Shown here: in pieces, positions 42,898 through 51,244 of the stretch
How positions within the stretch are numbered: the stretch's first letter is position 1
How the letters are laid out: each line of letters begins with the position of its first letter
NCBI RefSeq assembly: GCF_014650675.1
Contig: NZ_BMVK01000001.1
Location: forward strand, 682,001 to 746,000
Direction of reading: 5' to 3'
From: Streptomyces anulatus
GTDB lineage: Bacteria > Actinomycetota > Actinomycetes > Streptomycetales > Streptomycetaceae
DNA: 64,000 bases
Notes under the pieces: model-generated
Databases searched by the model: none
Told to the model about the DNA's origin: nothing
The model's input: the letters and a program-made list of their open reading frames with translations, nothing else
Made by a program: the position numbers and the translations under genes

Positions 42898-45198
42898 ATG
42901 GATCTCGACGCGCTGCGCTTCGGCAACTTCGCGACGCTCGACGAAGCCGTCTCCGACTGGGGCCTGCTCGTACGCAACCTCGCGCAACTGAAGAAACAGG
43001 CCGAGGACGGGTTGCGCAAGGCCGCCAACTCGGCCGACTGGGCCGGCCTGAACGCCCAGGTCACCAAGGAGTTCGTCGGCAAGACCGCCGGTGAGTTCGC
43101 CGACGCCCACACCCAGGCCAACACCATCAGCAAGATCCTCACCGACACCCGCGACGAGCTGCGGCAGCACAAGAAGGACGTCGAGGAGGCCATCAGCCGC
43201 GGAGCCAAGAAGAATCTGACCGTCGTCGACAACGGCGGCGGTGGTTTCACCGTCACGATGAACATCCACCCGGATCGAGCGGCGAAGGGCACCTCCGTCC
43301 CGGAGCACGACCAGAGCGATGTCACCGCGCTGCGCGACGAAGTACAGGGGATTCTCAAGAAGGCCACCGAGAGCGACACCTCGGCGAGCAAGGTACTGAC
43401 CGCGATTGCCAACCAGTCCACGATGGGCTTCTCGGACGCCTCCTACAAGGACCGTGACTCCGCGGTCGAGGCCGTCCAGGCGGCCGAGGACCTCGCCAAG
43501 ATCGCGGCGAAGAACCCCGAGGACCTCACGCCCGCCGACTTCGACAAGATCAATAACGGTCTGGACAAGTACAAGAACGATCCGCTGTTCGCCGAGCGGT
43601 TCGCCACGCAGCTCGGGCCCAAGAAGACCCTCGAGTTCTGGCAGGGCATCAACGACCCGGCTGTGAACCCGCACGTGGGCAGCGAACGGCTCGACAAGCT
43701 CGACGACCTCCAGCGTAATCTCGGCCTCACGCTCGCCGCCGCCACCCAGAGCGACTCCGCCGACATGACGAGCTGGAAGGGCAACATGATCAAGCTGGGC
43801 GAGCAGCCCATCGGCCGGGACGGCGGCGGCCCCATGGGCTTCCAGGTCATGAGCAACCTGATGCGGACCGGCGACTACGACGACCAGTTCCTCAAGAGCT
43901 ACGGCAACAAGCTCATGGAGACGGAACGCAAGCTCACCGGCAACGGCGAGCACGAGAACATGGCGTGGCAGCACCTGGGGCCGGACCCGTGGCTCAACCG
44001 GATCGGCGAGGACAGCGGCGACGACCCGCTGACCGGATACCTCAAGGGGCTGTCCAACAGCCCGGACGCGGCCACCGACTTCTTCAACCAGGAGTACGTC
44101 TCGAAGGAGGACTCCCCCTTCGAGCGCGATACGGACGGCAACGGCAAGAACGGGCAGATCCCGCTCTCCAACTTCCAGTACCTCTTCGAGGAGCGGGAGT
44201 GGCCGCAGGAGACCAACTTCAAGGGCGACGACGACAACACCGGCCGCAACACTCTCGCCCTCGCCTTGGAAGCCGCCACGACCGGGCACCCGGCGGGCGA
44301 GTTGCCGACAGTGGACACTCCGGCCCACAACGAGGGGCAGACCAAGCTTTTCGAGTCGCTCGTGTCCTCCGTCGCGGACGACAACGAACGGCTCACCAAG
44401 CACAACTACATGACCGACAGCATCGGGCAGATCACCTCGGAGTACCTGCCGGACATCAACCGGGCCATGACGAACGACTCCGATGAGGAGACGGACAACC
44501 TGTTCCCCGTCGCCGGAAGCTCCGCCACGCTCAACCACCGTGATGTGAACGCCCTGTTGCTGACTGTGGGACAGAACCCCGAGGGGTACGCGGCCGTGGA
44601 GGTGGCCAACAAGCAGTACATGGCGAACCTCATGGACTACCACCTGAACCCGGACCTGCCGGCGGACAAGGTCTATTCGAAGGACCTGCAGTTCACCGTC
44701 GAGCAGATCGCCCAAGGGTCGGGCGAGGTGTCCGGCACCTTGGCCATCGGTCGCCAGGAAGCGGTCGCCGGCGAGGCCGAGGAAAAGGACAAGAAGTACG
44801 AGCAGTCCGTGGGTCAGTGGAAGAACGCCGTCTCCGGGGGCATCGGTACGGGTATCGGCGTCGGCACATCCTTCATCGCCAGCCCGGTAGGCGGCGCGGT
44901 GGCCGGCGGCGCGGCGTCGACGGCAAGCAGCATGATCCTCGAATCCCTCTTCAAGGACGCCGAGGGGAAGGCCAAGGACGACGCCGGCCCCGTCATGGGC
45001 GAGCTCTGGGAGAGCGGCAACGAGAAGAATTCGGAGTACACCGAGATGGCGGTCGAGGCTGCGGCGAAGGCACACGGCCGTGACGACCTGATGGACGCCA
45101 GCATCGACGAGAAGGCGCGTGTGGCGGCCCAGGCCGGGTTCCGCGCCGCGGGCGTGAACACCCTGCACATGTCCCCTCACATGAAAACGGACATCTGA
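42898..45198 (+). CDS. Large alpha-helical protein with WXG-like N-terminus and Gly-rich C-terminal segment
   Basis: A 766-residue protein without a signal peptide. The N-terminal 130 residues look like a WXG/LXG-type helical hairpin: FGNFATLDEAVSDWGLLVRNLAQLKKQAEDGL, ANSADWAGLN, then TAGEFADAHTQANTISKIL. The middle is long, helical and charged. Near residues 642-676 is a Gly/Ala-rich apolar segment (GGIGTGIGVGTSF to GGAASTASS) that could insert in a membrane. The overall plan suggests a polymorphic-toxin-like or structural substrate of type VII secretion, but no enzymatic toxin domain is recognised. The lipoprotein gene follows 4 bp later. Confidence 0.72.
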   Translation: MDLDALRFGNFATLDEAVSDWGLLVRNLAQLKKQAEDGLRKAANSADWAGLNAQVTKEFVGKTAGEFADAHTQANTISKILTDTRDELRQHKKDVEEAISRGAKKNLTVVDNGGGGFTVTMNIHPDRAAKGTSVPEHDQSDVTALRDEVQGILKKATESDTSASKVLTAIANQSTMGFSDASYKDRDSAVEAVQAAEDLAKIAAKNPEDLTPADFDKINNGLDKYKNDPLFAERFATQLGPKKTLEFWQGINDPAVNPHVGSERLDKLDDLQRNLGLTLAAATQSDSADMTSWKGNMIKLGEQPIGRDGGGPMGFQVMSNLMRTGDYDDQFLKSYGNKLMETERKLTGNGEHENMAWQHLGPDPWLNRIGEDSGDDPLTGYLKGLSNSPDAATDFFNQEYVSKEDSPFERDTDGNGKNGQIPLSNFQYLFEEREWPQETNFKGDDDNTGRNTLALALEAATTGHPAGELPTVDTPAHNEGQTKLFESLVSSVADDNERLTKHNYMTDSIGQITSEYLPDINRAMTNDSDEETDNLFPVAGSSATLNHRDVNALLLTVGQNPEGYAAVEVANKQYMANLMDYHLNPDLPADKVYSKDLQFTVEQIAQGSGEVSGTLAIGRQEAVAGEAEEKDKKYEQSVGQWKNAVSGGIGTGIGVGTSFIASPVGGAVAGGAASTASSMILESLFKDAEGKAKDDAGPVMGELWESGNEKNSEYTEMAVEAAAKAHGRDDLMDASIDEKARVAAQAGFRAAGVNTLHMSPHMKTDI

Positions 45199-45202
45199 TC
45201 GC

Positions 45203-45823
45203 ATGGCTGGGGACAGCGCGCGCCGCGCTCTCCCCCGCTTCTACCTCGAAAGGCTTCTCGCGTTGTCTGCCCATGGATCTCTCCGGCGTCACCGATTCGT
45301 CGGCGCGGTCGTCTCCCTGTCGGCCGCCGTCGCCCTCGCCTCCACCCTGGCGGGATGCTCCGGCGACGAACCGCCCAAGAAGGCGTACACCGTGCCCACT
45401 TCCCTGTGCGGGATCACCATGGACCCCGTACTGGTGAAGGCCGCGCTGCCCGGCGGCGACTCCCTCACCATGGCCACCACGAAACCGAACGGCGGAACGG
45501 TCCGCTGCAACCTGTCCGTGGACGGCAAGGAGGCCCTGAGCCTCGCCCAGGCCTGGTGGGGAGACGGAGACAACGCGGCAGGGGTCGCGCAGGGGTACTC
45601 CCACACGAACGACGGAGTGTTGTCGGACGACCTCCGCTTCGTCCACACCGGGAGAGCCGGCGTCGGCAAGACCGATTCCGCCTGCAAGGTGTCGGAACAC
45701 CCGGAACAGGACCTCTACGCGGTGGTCGAGACTCGCGACACCGGCGTCGACGACCCGGACGCCATCGAGAAACTGCTCGTCGCCTTCACCAAGGCGGTCG
45801 AGGGGTCAGCCGCCTGCAAGTGA
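45203..45823 (+). CDS. Predicted lipoprotein, third gene of the WXG-like cassette
   Basis: Up to 206 residues with a lipobox LAGC and hydrophobic core VVSLSAAVALAS before it. After cleavage the mature protein has conserved-looking Cys pairs (SLCGITM, VRCNLS, SACK, AACK) likely to form disulfides. The ATG at 45203 gives an n-region of about 30 residues, long for a lipoprotein; the TTG at 45263, with GAAAGG 9 nt before, would give a normal signal and may be the true start. Its place directly after the large protein suggests an immunity, receptor or surface partner. Confidence 0.72.
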   Translation: MAGDSARRALPRFYLERLLALSAHGSLRRHRFVGAVVSLSAAVALASTLAGCSGDEPPKKAYTVPTSLCGITMDPVLVKAALPGGDSLTMATTKPNGGTVRCNLSVDGKEALSLAQAWWGDGDNAAGVAQGYSHTNDGVLSDDLRFVHTGRAGVGKTDSACKVSEHPEQDLYAVVETRDTGVDDPDAIEKLLVAFTKAVEGSAACK

Positions 45824-45839
45824 CCCCTCTCGACGCGCA

Positions 45840-45875
45840 GGGGGCGCCCGGCCCTGATGTCCGCCGGGCGCCCCC
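45840..45875. terminator. Bidirectional terminator between the cassette and tetR
   Basis: GGGGGCGCCCGG (45840-45851) pairs perfectly with CCGGGCGCCCCC (45864-45875); the TetR stop codon follows directly. Confidence 0.75.
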
Positions 45876-46496
45876 TCAGTGCTGTCCGGCCGGCTGTCGT
45901 ACCAGGGAGTCCCACAGGGTCACGGCGTGGTCCACCGTGGAGCGGAGCCGTTCCAGGGACACGCCGTCCCGGGCCTCTATCGACAGCCCGTGCAGGATGG
46001 TCGCGTAGAAGGCTGCGATCGAGCGGACGTCCGTCCCCGGTGCCAACTCCCCCTCCTCGACGGCCCGCTCCAGCCGCTTCTCCAGCTCCGAGACCGAGGT
46101 CCGCCGCCACCAGGCAAGGTGCTCGGCGACCTTCCTGTTCTGGTGCGAACAGTTCGTGGCCGACAGCACGATCATGCAGCCGCTGGGCGTTCCCGGGTCG
46201 GTGAAGGTGTCGATGTTGCCGCGCAGCATGGCCTCCACCGCGGCCCGCGCCGTCGGCGCCTCGCGCAGTGCGCGGTTGGTCGCCGAGCCCGCGGTGCGGT
46301 CGTAGAGCGAGACGGCCTCACGGAACAACTGCTCTTTCGAGCCAAATGTGTTGTACAGGCTGGCGGAGTTGATGCCCATGGCGGCGGTCAGATCCGTGAG
46401 CTTCGTGCCCTCGTACCCGAACTCCCAGAACGTCTCCATCGCGCGTCGCAGCGCTGCGGCGCGGTCGAACGCGCGCGGTCGGCCTCTTTCGGCCAT
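45876..46496 (-). CDS. TetR-family repressor
   Basis: A 206-residue regulator with the N-terminal helix-turn-helix in LTDLTAAMGINSASLYNTFGSKEQLF (about residues 32-57) and a C-terminal ligand domain containing SGCMIVLSATNC. The ATG at 46496 has GAGGAGG upstream. It is divergent from an SDR-SugE gene pair and probably represses it. The gap is AT-rich for this genome and includes a GGATCGTCC palindrome (46553-46561), a possible operator. Confidence 0.92.
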   Translation of the reverse strand: MAERGRPRAFDRAAALRRAMETFWEFGYEGTKLTDLTAAMGINSASLYNTFGSKEQLFREAVSLYDRTAGSATNRALREAPTARAAVEAMLRGNIDTFTDPGTPSGCMIVLSATNCSHQNRKVAEHLAWWRRTSVSELEKRLERAVEEGELAPGTDVRSIAAFYATILHGLSIEARDGVSLERLRSTVDHAVTLWDSLVRQPAGQH

Positions 46497-46596
46497 GTCT
46501 GCCTCCTCGGACAAGGGTTGACCCCCGACCATCCTGCCTGTTTAGTATTTCTGGATCGTCCGACCTAGATATATACCTTAGCGTGAATGGAGCGAG

Positions 46597-47337
46597 ATGC
46601 CTCAGCTTGCGGGCAAGGTGGCACTGGTGACCGGAGGAAGTCGCGGCATCGGTGCCGCGACCGCCCTCCGACTGGCGGAGGAGGGCGCGGACGTCGCCCT
46701 GACGTATGTGAGCGCGGCCGACAAGGCCCAGGAAGTCGTCAAGGCGATCGAGGCGCTCGGACGCAAGGGCCTGGCCATCCAGGCCGACAGCGCGGACCCG
46801 ACGGCCGTCGTCCGGTCCGTCGAGCAGGCCGCGGCGGAGCTCGGCCGGCTCGACATCCTGGTGAACAACGCCGGGATCTTCCCCTACGGCCCGATCGAGG
46901 GCGTGACGCTGGAGGAGATCGACCGCACGCTGGCCGTCCACGTGCGCGCCGTCTTCCTGGCCACCCAGGCGGCCATCCCTCACCTGGGACACGGCGGCCG
47001 CATCATCAGCATCGGCAGCTGCTGGGCCAACCGCGTGCCGGTGCCGGACGTGACGCTGTACGCCATGAGCAAGTCGGCGCTGATCGGCTTCACCAAGGGC
47101 CTGGCGCACGACGTGGCGTCCAAGGGGATCACCGCGAACATCGTGGACCCCGGGCCCACCGTCACCGACATGAACCCGGACGGTACGGACGAGGCCGAGG
47201 AGGAGCGCCTGAGGACCGCGGCGAAGGTTCTGGGCGCGGGGGCCGACACCGCGAAGGCCGTGGCCTTCCTCGCCGGCCCGGACGCTCAGTGGATCACCGG
47301 CACCTCACTGGCGGTCGACGGTGGCTACACCGCCTGA
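46597..47337 (+). CDS. SDR-family NAD(P)-dependent oxidoreductase
   Basis: A 246-residue classical short-chain dehydrogenase. Cofactor motif GGSRGIGAATAL (about 13-24), NNAGIFPYG (about 90), catalytic Ser in SIGSCW and Tyr/Lys in YAMSK. The C-terminus GTSLAVDGGYTA is typical of FabG-like enzymes. Substrate unknown. It is divergent from the tetR gene and followed by sugE after 93 bp, forming a small inducible unit. Confidence 0.93.
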   Translation: MPQLAGKVALVTGGSRGIGAATALRLAEEGADVALTYVSAADKAQEVVKAIEALGRKGLAIQADSADPTAVVRSVEQAAAELGRLDILVNNAGIFPYGPIEGVTLEEIDRTLAVHVRAVFLATQAAIPHLGHGGRIISIGSCWANRVPVPDVTLYAMSKSALIGFTKGLAHDVASKGITANIVDPGPTVTDMNPDGTDEAEEERLRTAAKVLGAGADTAKAVAFLAGPDAQWITGTSLAVDGGYTA

Positions 47338-47430
47338 CCGTGACCGGGTCGCCGGACGGCGACGAAGAGGAAGCGACGGTGCGTCGCCATGACCGCCGAC
47401 GAACCGGCGACACGGACGAGGGGAGGAGCG

Positions 47431-47745
47431 ATGGCGTGGGTGATCCTGACGGCGGCCGGTCTCCTGGAGATCGTATGGGCCCTGGCCCTGAAGGAATCGA
47501 ACGGCTTCACCAAGCTCTGGCCCAGCGTCATCGGCGTCTCCTTCTCCATGCTGAGCTTCGTGCTGCTGACCTTCGCCCTGCGTGAAGTGCCGGTCGGCAC
47601 GGGCTACGCGGTCTGGGTCGGCATCGGTGCGGCGGGGGTCGTCACCGCCGGCATCGTCCAGGGCGAGGCCGCGTCCGCGGCCCGACTGGCCTGCGTCGTG
47701 GCGATCATCGCCGGAGTGGTGGGGCTGAGGCTCCTGGAAGCCTGA
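47431..47745 (+). CDS. sugE: SMR-family guanidinium exporter SugE/Gdx
   Basis: A 104-residue four-helix small multidrug resistance protein. It has the SugE/Gdx-type pattern: essential Glu13 in GLLEIVWALALKESNGF, then VPVGTGYAVWVGIGAAG. Gdx proteins export guanidinium in a proton-coupled antiport as a dual-topology dimer; here only one SMR gene is present. ATG 47431 follows GGGGAGGAG; an upstream ATG at 47389 would add 14 polar residues. I see no guanidine riboswitch before it; control probably comes from the divergent TetR. Confidence 0.88.
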   Translation: MAWVILTAAGLLEIVWALALKESNGFTKLWPSVIGVSFSMLSFVLLTFALREVPVGTGYAVWVGIGAAGVVTAGIVQGEAASAARLACVVAIIAGVVGLRLLEA

Positions 47746-48080
47746 GCCCGCCCGCCGCGGTCATCGCAGCCGCCCATCCAGGCCCCCGCCCCAACGCGGG
47801 GGCCTGGATACAGACGTGCGAGAAGCGAAATTGCGACAACCACACACCGGTATCCCGACAACAGGCCACTGACTCGTGACAAGAACATTTCAGCCAGATT
47901 GGGAATCCGCGCATGGGGTAGATCCCCCCAGCTCCCCGGGCAAACTCACTTCCAGCAATTCGCACCGCACCAATCACACTCTTCCCGCCCAGCCGCCCAG
48001 CCGCACGTGGGACCTGCCACCGAGCCGTCTCGGACAGGAGGCCGGAAGTAATTCAGTGACTTGATCTGTTGAGGTTACGG
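47746..48080. other. 335-bp non-coding gap, left border of the metabolite cluster
   Basis: After the terminator at 47777-47808 there is a stretch of lower GC (47809-47990), probably containing the promoter of the LuxR-family gene. I find no copy of the cluster operator in it, and no ORF or RNA that I can support. Confidence 0.55.
47777..47808 (+). terminator. Terminator after sugE
   Basis: TCCAGGCCCCCGC (47777-47789) pairs perfectly over 13 bp with GCGGGGGCCTGGA (47796-47808), loop CCCAAC. Confidence 0.82.
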
Positions 48081-50606
48081 ATGTTGATGGGCAACGATGT
48101 GAAATCCACCGCGCCCGCGTTTCCGGGCAGAGAGATCATCCTCTACGAGATACGGCAGGCCCTCGGGCGAACGGCGCCCGGGGGCGGCAGTTGCCTCGTC
48201 GTCGAAGGCGCCGCAGGGACCGGGAAGAGCGAACTGCTGCGCCTGGCCGGGATGCACGGGGAGGCCTCGGGCTTCGGCCTCGTCGCCGGCACGGCGGTAC
48301 CACTGGACACAGGAGCCCCGTTCAGCACACTGCGCCGCGTGCTCCGGGAGAATCTCCCCGCGCGGGACTACGCCCTCCTCACCGACCGTCAGACCTTCGA
48401 CCCGCTCGCTCCGGTCGACCGCATCGTCGAATACCTCCGGCGCACCACCCGGCTCCGGCCGCTGCTCGTCGCCCTGGACGACGCACATCTCGTGGACGAT
48501 CTCACCGCGGACGCCCTGCGGAATCTGATCGACGCCTCGGCCTCGCTGCCGGTCCTGTGGATACTCGCCCGCGGCGCGTCACGTACACCCGGTCATGCCC
48601 AGGAGACCATCGACTGGCTCATCCGGGAAGGGGCCGCACGCCACCGGTTGGAATCGCTCTCTCCCGAAGCCGTCGCGGAAATCACCGCGGAACTGCTCGG
48701 CGCCTGCCCCGACGACGATGTTCTCGCGTTGGTGGCGCGCGTCAATGGAAATCCCTTTCTCCTCAACGAACTTCTCGTCACATCACTGTCCGACGGGAGA
48801 ATTTGCGTTCAGGACGGTGTCGCCGTGCTCCTCGACGCCGAGCCCGCACCCGCATTCCGTCAGGCCGTCGTCCATCACCTGCGTGGGCTCTCCCACGAAT
48901 GCCTGCGCATTCTGGATGCCGTGGCCGTGCTGGGGCCGCGGTTCTCCATCCACGAGGCGGCCGGGCTGCTGGGCCGCAATCCGGTGGAACTGCTGCCGCT
49001 GATCGGCGAGCTGATCGCCGCATCGGTACTGGAGGACGAGGGGCCCTGCCTCTCCTTCCGTCACCCGCTCGTCCGCGAGACCCTGTACGACCGGCTCTCC
49101 GAGCCCACCCGGACCGCCCTGCACCGGGAGGCCGCCGCCACCCTGTGGCGTGAGGGCCGGTCGGCGCCCACCTTCCTCGAACACCTGATGCTCGGCCGGC
49201 GGGGCGACGGCGACGGCCTCACCCCGGCCGCCCCGCACCAGGAGGCCCGGTTCGTGCCGCCGGCCGGGCAGCTCGCCCTGGCCGCCAGGAGGACCGCCGC
49301 TTCCACCGCGCCGCCGTCCGCCCCGTCCGCCCCGTCCGCCCCGTACGCGGAGCTGATGTACCGGACGACGCTGCGGTACTCGGCCGCCCAGGTGCAGGGC
49401 CTCCACGGGCAGATGGTCGCGCACGCCCGTGCGGCGCTACGGATCGCCCGCGACCACGGAGACCGGACGAACCGGGCCCACCACCAACTGTGGCTGGCGA
49501 TCGCGCTGACCGCCTCGGACGAGTTCGACCAGGCCGGGGAGATCCTCGCCGAGCGGTGCGATCCCTCCGACCATGTGGCGCTGCCCTGGGTGCGGCCCAT
49601 GTGGCACTACCACCGCGCGCAGTTGAAGCTGGCGGCCGGGCGGCTCGACGACGCCGACGAGGACGCCGTCGAGGCGGTGCGCATCTGCGAGCGGCTCGCC
49701 GCCCCGTCCCTCGCCGTCGGACCGCTCGCGCTGCGCATCCGGGTGGCGGTCCACCGCAACGAGCTGACCGAGGCCAACCGCCATGTCGACCACGCGTCCC
49801 GGCTGTCGGCGGCCGCGAGCGGTGCGGCGCTGGAGGAGCTGTCCTGGGTGACGGCTCTGCTGCACAGCGCGGAGAACGACCGGGAATCCGCACTCGACAC
49901 CCTCTCCCGCGTCTACTCCGGTGTCCCGAAGCGGCCCCTGCTGCTGACCCGGGAACCGCACGCGGGCGCCTGCCTGGTCCGTACGGCGATGAGCGCCGGG
50001 GACTCCGAACGCGCCACGGCCGTCGCCGAGGCGGCCCGCCTGGTCGCCACCCGCAATCCCACGGTGGCCTCGGCGGTCGCCGCCGCCGCGCACGCCGAGG
50101 GCGTCCTGTGCAACGACGTGGACCGGCTGCGCGCCGCCGTGTCGGCGTACCGGTCCGGGCCCCGGCCGCTCTCGCTCGCCGCGGCCACCGAAGACCTGGC
50201 GCTGGCGGAGAACGACGCGGGCGCCCGGAGCACGGCGATCGGTCTGCTCGACGAGGCGCTGACGCGCTACACGAACCACGGCGCCCGCGGCGACGCCCTG
50301 CGCGTACGCAAGACCCTGCGCTCCCTGGCCGTGCGGCGCCGGACCCGGGGGCGGGACCGGGACCTGGACCCGGTCGAGGGGCCCCGGGCCCGGTGGGACC
50401 AGCTGACCCCGTCCGAGCTGCGCGTCGTGCGGCTGGTGGCGCAGGGGCTGACCAACCGGGAGGTGGCGGAGAAGCTGTTCCTCTCGCCGCACACCGTGGA
50501 CAGCCATCTGCGGCACAGCTTCACCAAGCTCGGCGTGACCAGCCGGGTCGAGCTGACCCGGCAGGTGCTGACCCACGAGGAGATCCCGCCGGCCGGATCC
50601 GGCTGA
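48081..50606 (+). CDS. LAL-type LuxR-family regulator, likely cluster activator
   Basis: An 841-residue LAL regulator: an N-terminal AAA/STAND ATPase with Walker A EGAAGTGKS (about residues 42-50) and Walker B LLVALDDAH, a long TPR-like helical middle and a C-terminal LuxR helix-turn-helix (about 775-835; LTPSELRVVRLVAQGLTNREVA...LFLSPHTVDSHLRHSFTKLGV). LAL proteins are pathway-specific activators in many Streptomyces clusters. ATG 48081 has GAGG 6 nt before. It stands at the left end of the cluster, so it is the best candidate to bind the repeated operator WTCACG-N6-CGTGAT. Confidence 0.92.
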   Translation: MLMGNDVKSTAPAFPGREIILYEIRQALGRTAPGGGSCLVVEGAAGTGKSELLRLAGMHGEASGFGLVAGTAVPLDTGAPFSTLRRVLRENLPARDYALLTDRQTFDPLAPVDRIVEYLRRTTRLRPLLVALDDAHLVDDLTADALRNLIDASASLPVLWILARGASRTPGHAQETIDWLIREGAARHRLESLSPEAVAEITAELLGACPDDDVLALVARVNGNPFLLNELLVTSLSDGRICVQDGVAVLLDAEPAPAFRQAVVHHLRGLSHECLRILDAVAVLGPRFSIHEAAGLLGRNPVELLPLIGELIAASVLEDEGPCLSFRHPLVRETLYDRLSEPTRTALHREAAATLWREGRSAPTFLEHLMLGRRGDGDGLTPAAPHQEARFVPPAGQLALAARRTAASTAPPSAPSAPSAPYAELMYRTTLRYSAAQVQGLHGQMVAHARAALRIARDHGDRTNRAHHQLWLAIALTASDEFDQAGEILAERCDPSDHVALPWVRPMWHYHRAQLKLAAGRLDDADEDAVEAVRICERLAAPSLAVGPLALRIRVAVHRNELTEANRHVDHASRLSAAASGAALEELSWVTALLHSAENDRESALDTLSRVYSGVPKRPLLLTREPHAGACLVRTAMSAGDSERATAVAEAARLVATRNPTVASAVAAAAHAEGVLCNDVDRLRAAVSAYRSGPRPLSLAAATEDLALAENDAGARSTAIGLLDEALTRYTNHGARGDALRVRKTLRSLAVRRRTRGRDRDLDPVEGPRARWDQLTPSELRVVRLVAQGLTNREVAEKLFLSPHTVDSHLRHSFTKLGVTSRVELTRQVLTHEEIPPAGSG

Positions 50607-50625
50607 TCCGATGGCCTCCGCGGAG

Positions 50626-50643
50626 TTCACGAGAACACGTGAT
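50626..50643 (+). promoter_or_regulatory. Cluster operator, site 1 (before VOC-ligase-methyltransferase)
   Basis: TTCACG-AGAACA-CGTGAT. It matches the sites at 57496 and 63025 in half-sites and in the 6-bp spacer. The sequence ACTTGAG follows 24 nt after the site, exactly as at site 3. A -10 position about 21 nt after the site would centre the operator at -42, the class II activator position used by LuxR-type proteins. Confidence 0.7.
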
Positions 50644-50714
50644 GCCGCGTATCCCGTGCCCCAACACACTTGAGCCGTCCAAGGGTTGGTGAAGCAACGG
50701 CAGAGAGGCACTTC

Positions 50715-51077
50715 ATGACGAACGCGATCGGACCCAACTTCCTCACCCTTCAGGTCCGTGACGTCGAACGGGCCCGGCGCTTCTACACGGAGGTGGTCGG
50801 CTTCAAGGAGACGGAGTCCAAGGTCCCCACCGCCGCCGTGCTGGAGACGGAGCCCATCAAGATCGCCCTGCGCCAGGCCACCGTGGACCTGGACTCCGTG
50901 ACGGAGCTCGGCTGGGGCGTCGTCCTGTGGATCAAGGCGAAGGACCCGGACGGTCTGGCCAAGACGGTGGCGGACCACGGCGTGACCATCACGAAGCCGC
51001 CGTGCGACGGATTCTGCGGCCGGGAGTTCCAGTTCAAGGACCCCGACGGTTACGAGCTGACGGTCTACGAGGGCTGA
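50715..51077 (+). CDS. VOC-family (glyoxalase/bleomycin-resistance fold) protein
   Basis: A 120-residue single VOC module pair: FLTLQVRDVERARRFYTEVVGFKETES at the N-terminus and FCGREFQFKDPDGYELTVYEG at the C-terminus, the usual metal-ligand Glu near the end. Such proteins act as dioxygenases, isomerases or metabolite-binding resistance proteins. Start ATG 50715 follows AGAGAGG; an upstream start would add 15 residues. It is the first gene after operator site 1, ahead of the ANL ligase, so self-protection or a tailoring step on a diazo or aminophenol product is possible. Confidence 0.85.
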   Translation: MTNAIGPNFLTLQVRDVERARRFYTEVVGFKETESKVPTAAVLETEPIKIALRQATVDLDSVTELGWGVVLWIKAKDPDGLAKTVADHGVTITKPPCDGFCGREFQFKDPDGYELTVYEG

Positions 51078-51244
51078 TCCGGCCGCTCCGCCCGCCGTCG
51101 CGCGCCTTCGCGCGGGCGGCGGCGGGCGGGGACACCTCGCCCCGCTCCCGGGCCCCCGCACGGCTCCCGGGCTCCCCGGCACTGCTCCGGGGCTCCCCCG
51201 CACCTCTTCCAGGCTCCATCGCACCTTCTCCCAGGAAGGAACGC

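Noticed and set aside
42724..45204. An 826-codon frame antisense to the large WXG-like protein
   Set aside because: The sense frame has helical heptads, a ribosome site and operon spacing; the antisense frame has none.
47389..47430. Upstream start for the SugE gene and a guanidine riboswitch before it
   Set aside because: The extra residues are polar and precede the first helix; I could not find the conserved hairpin motifs of guanidine riboswitches.
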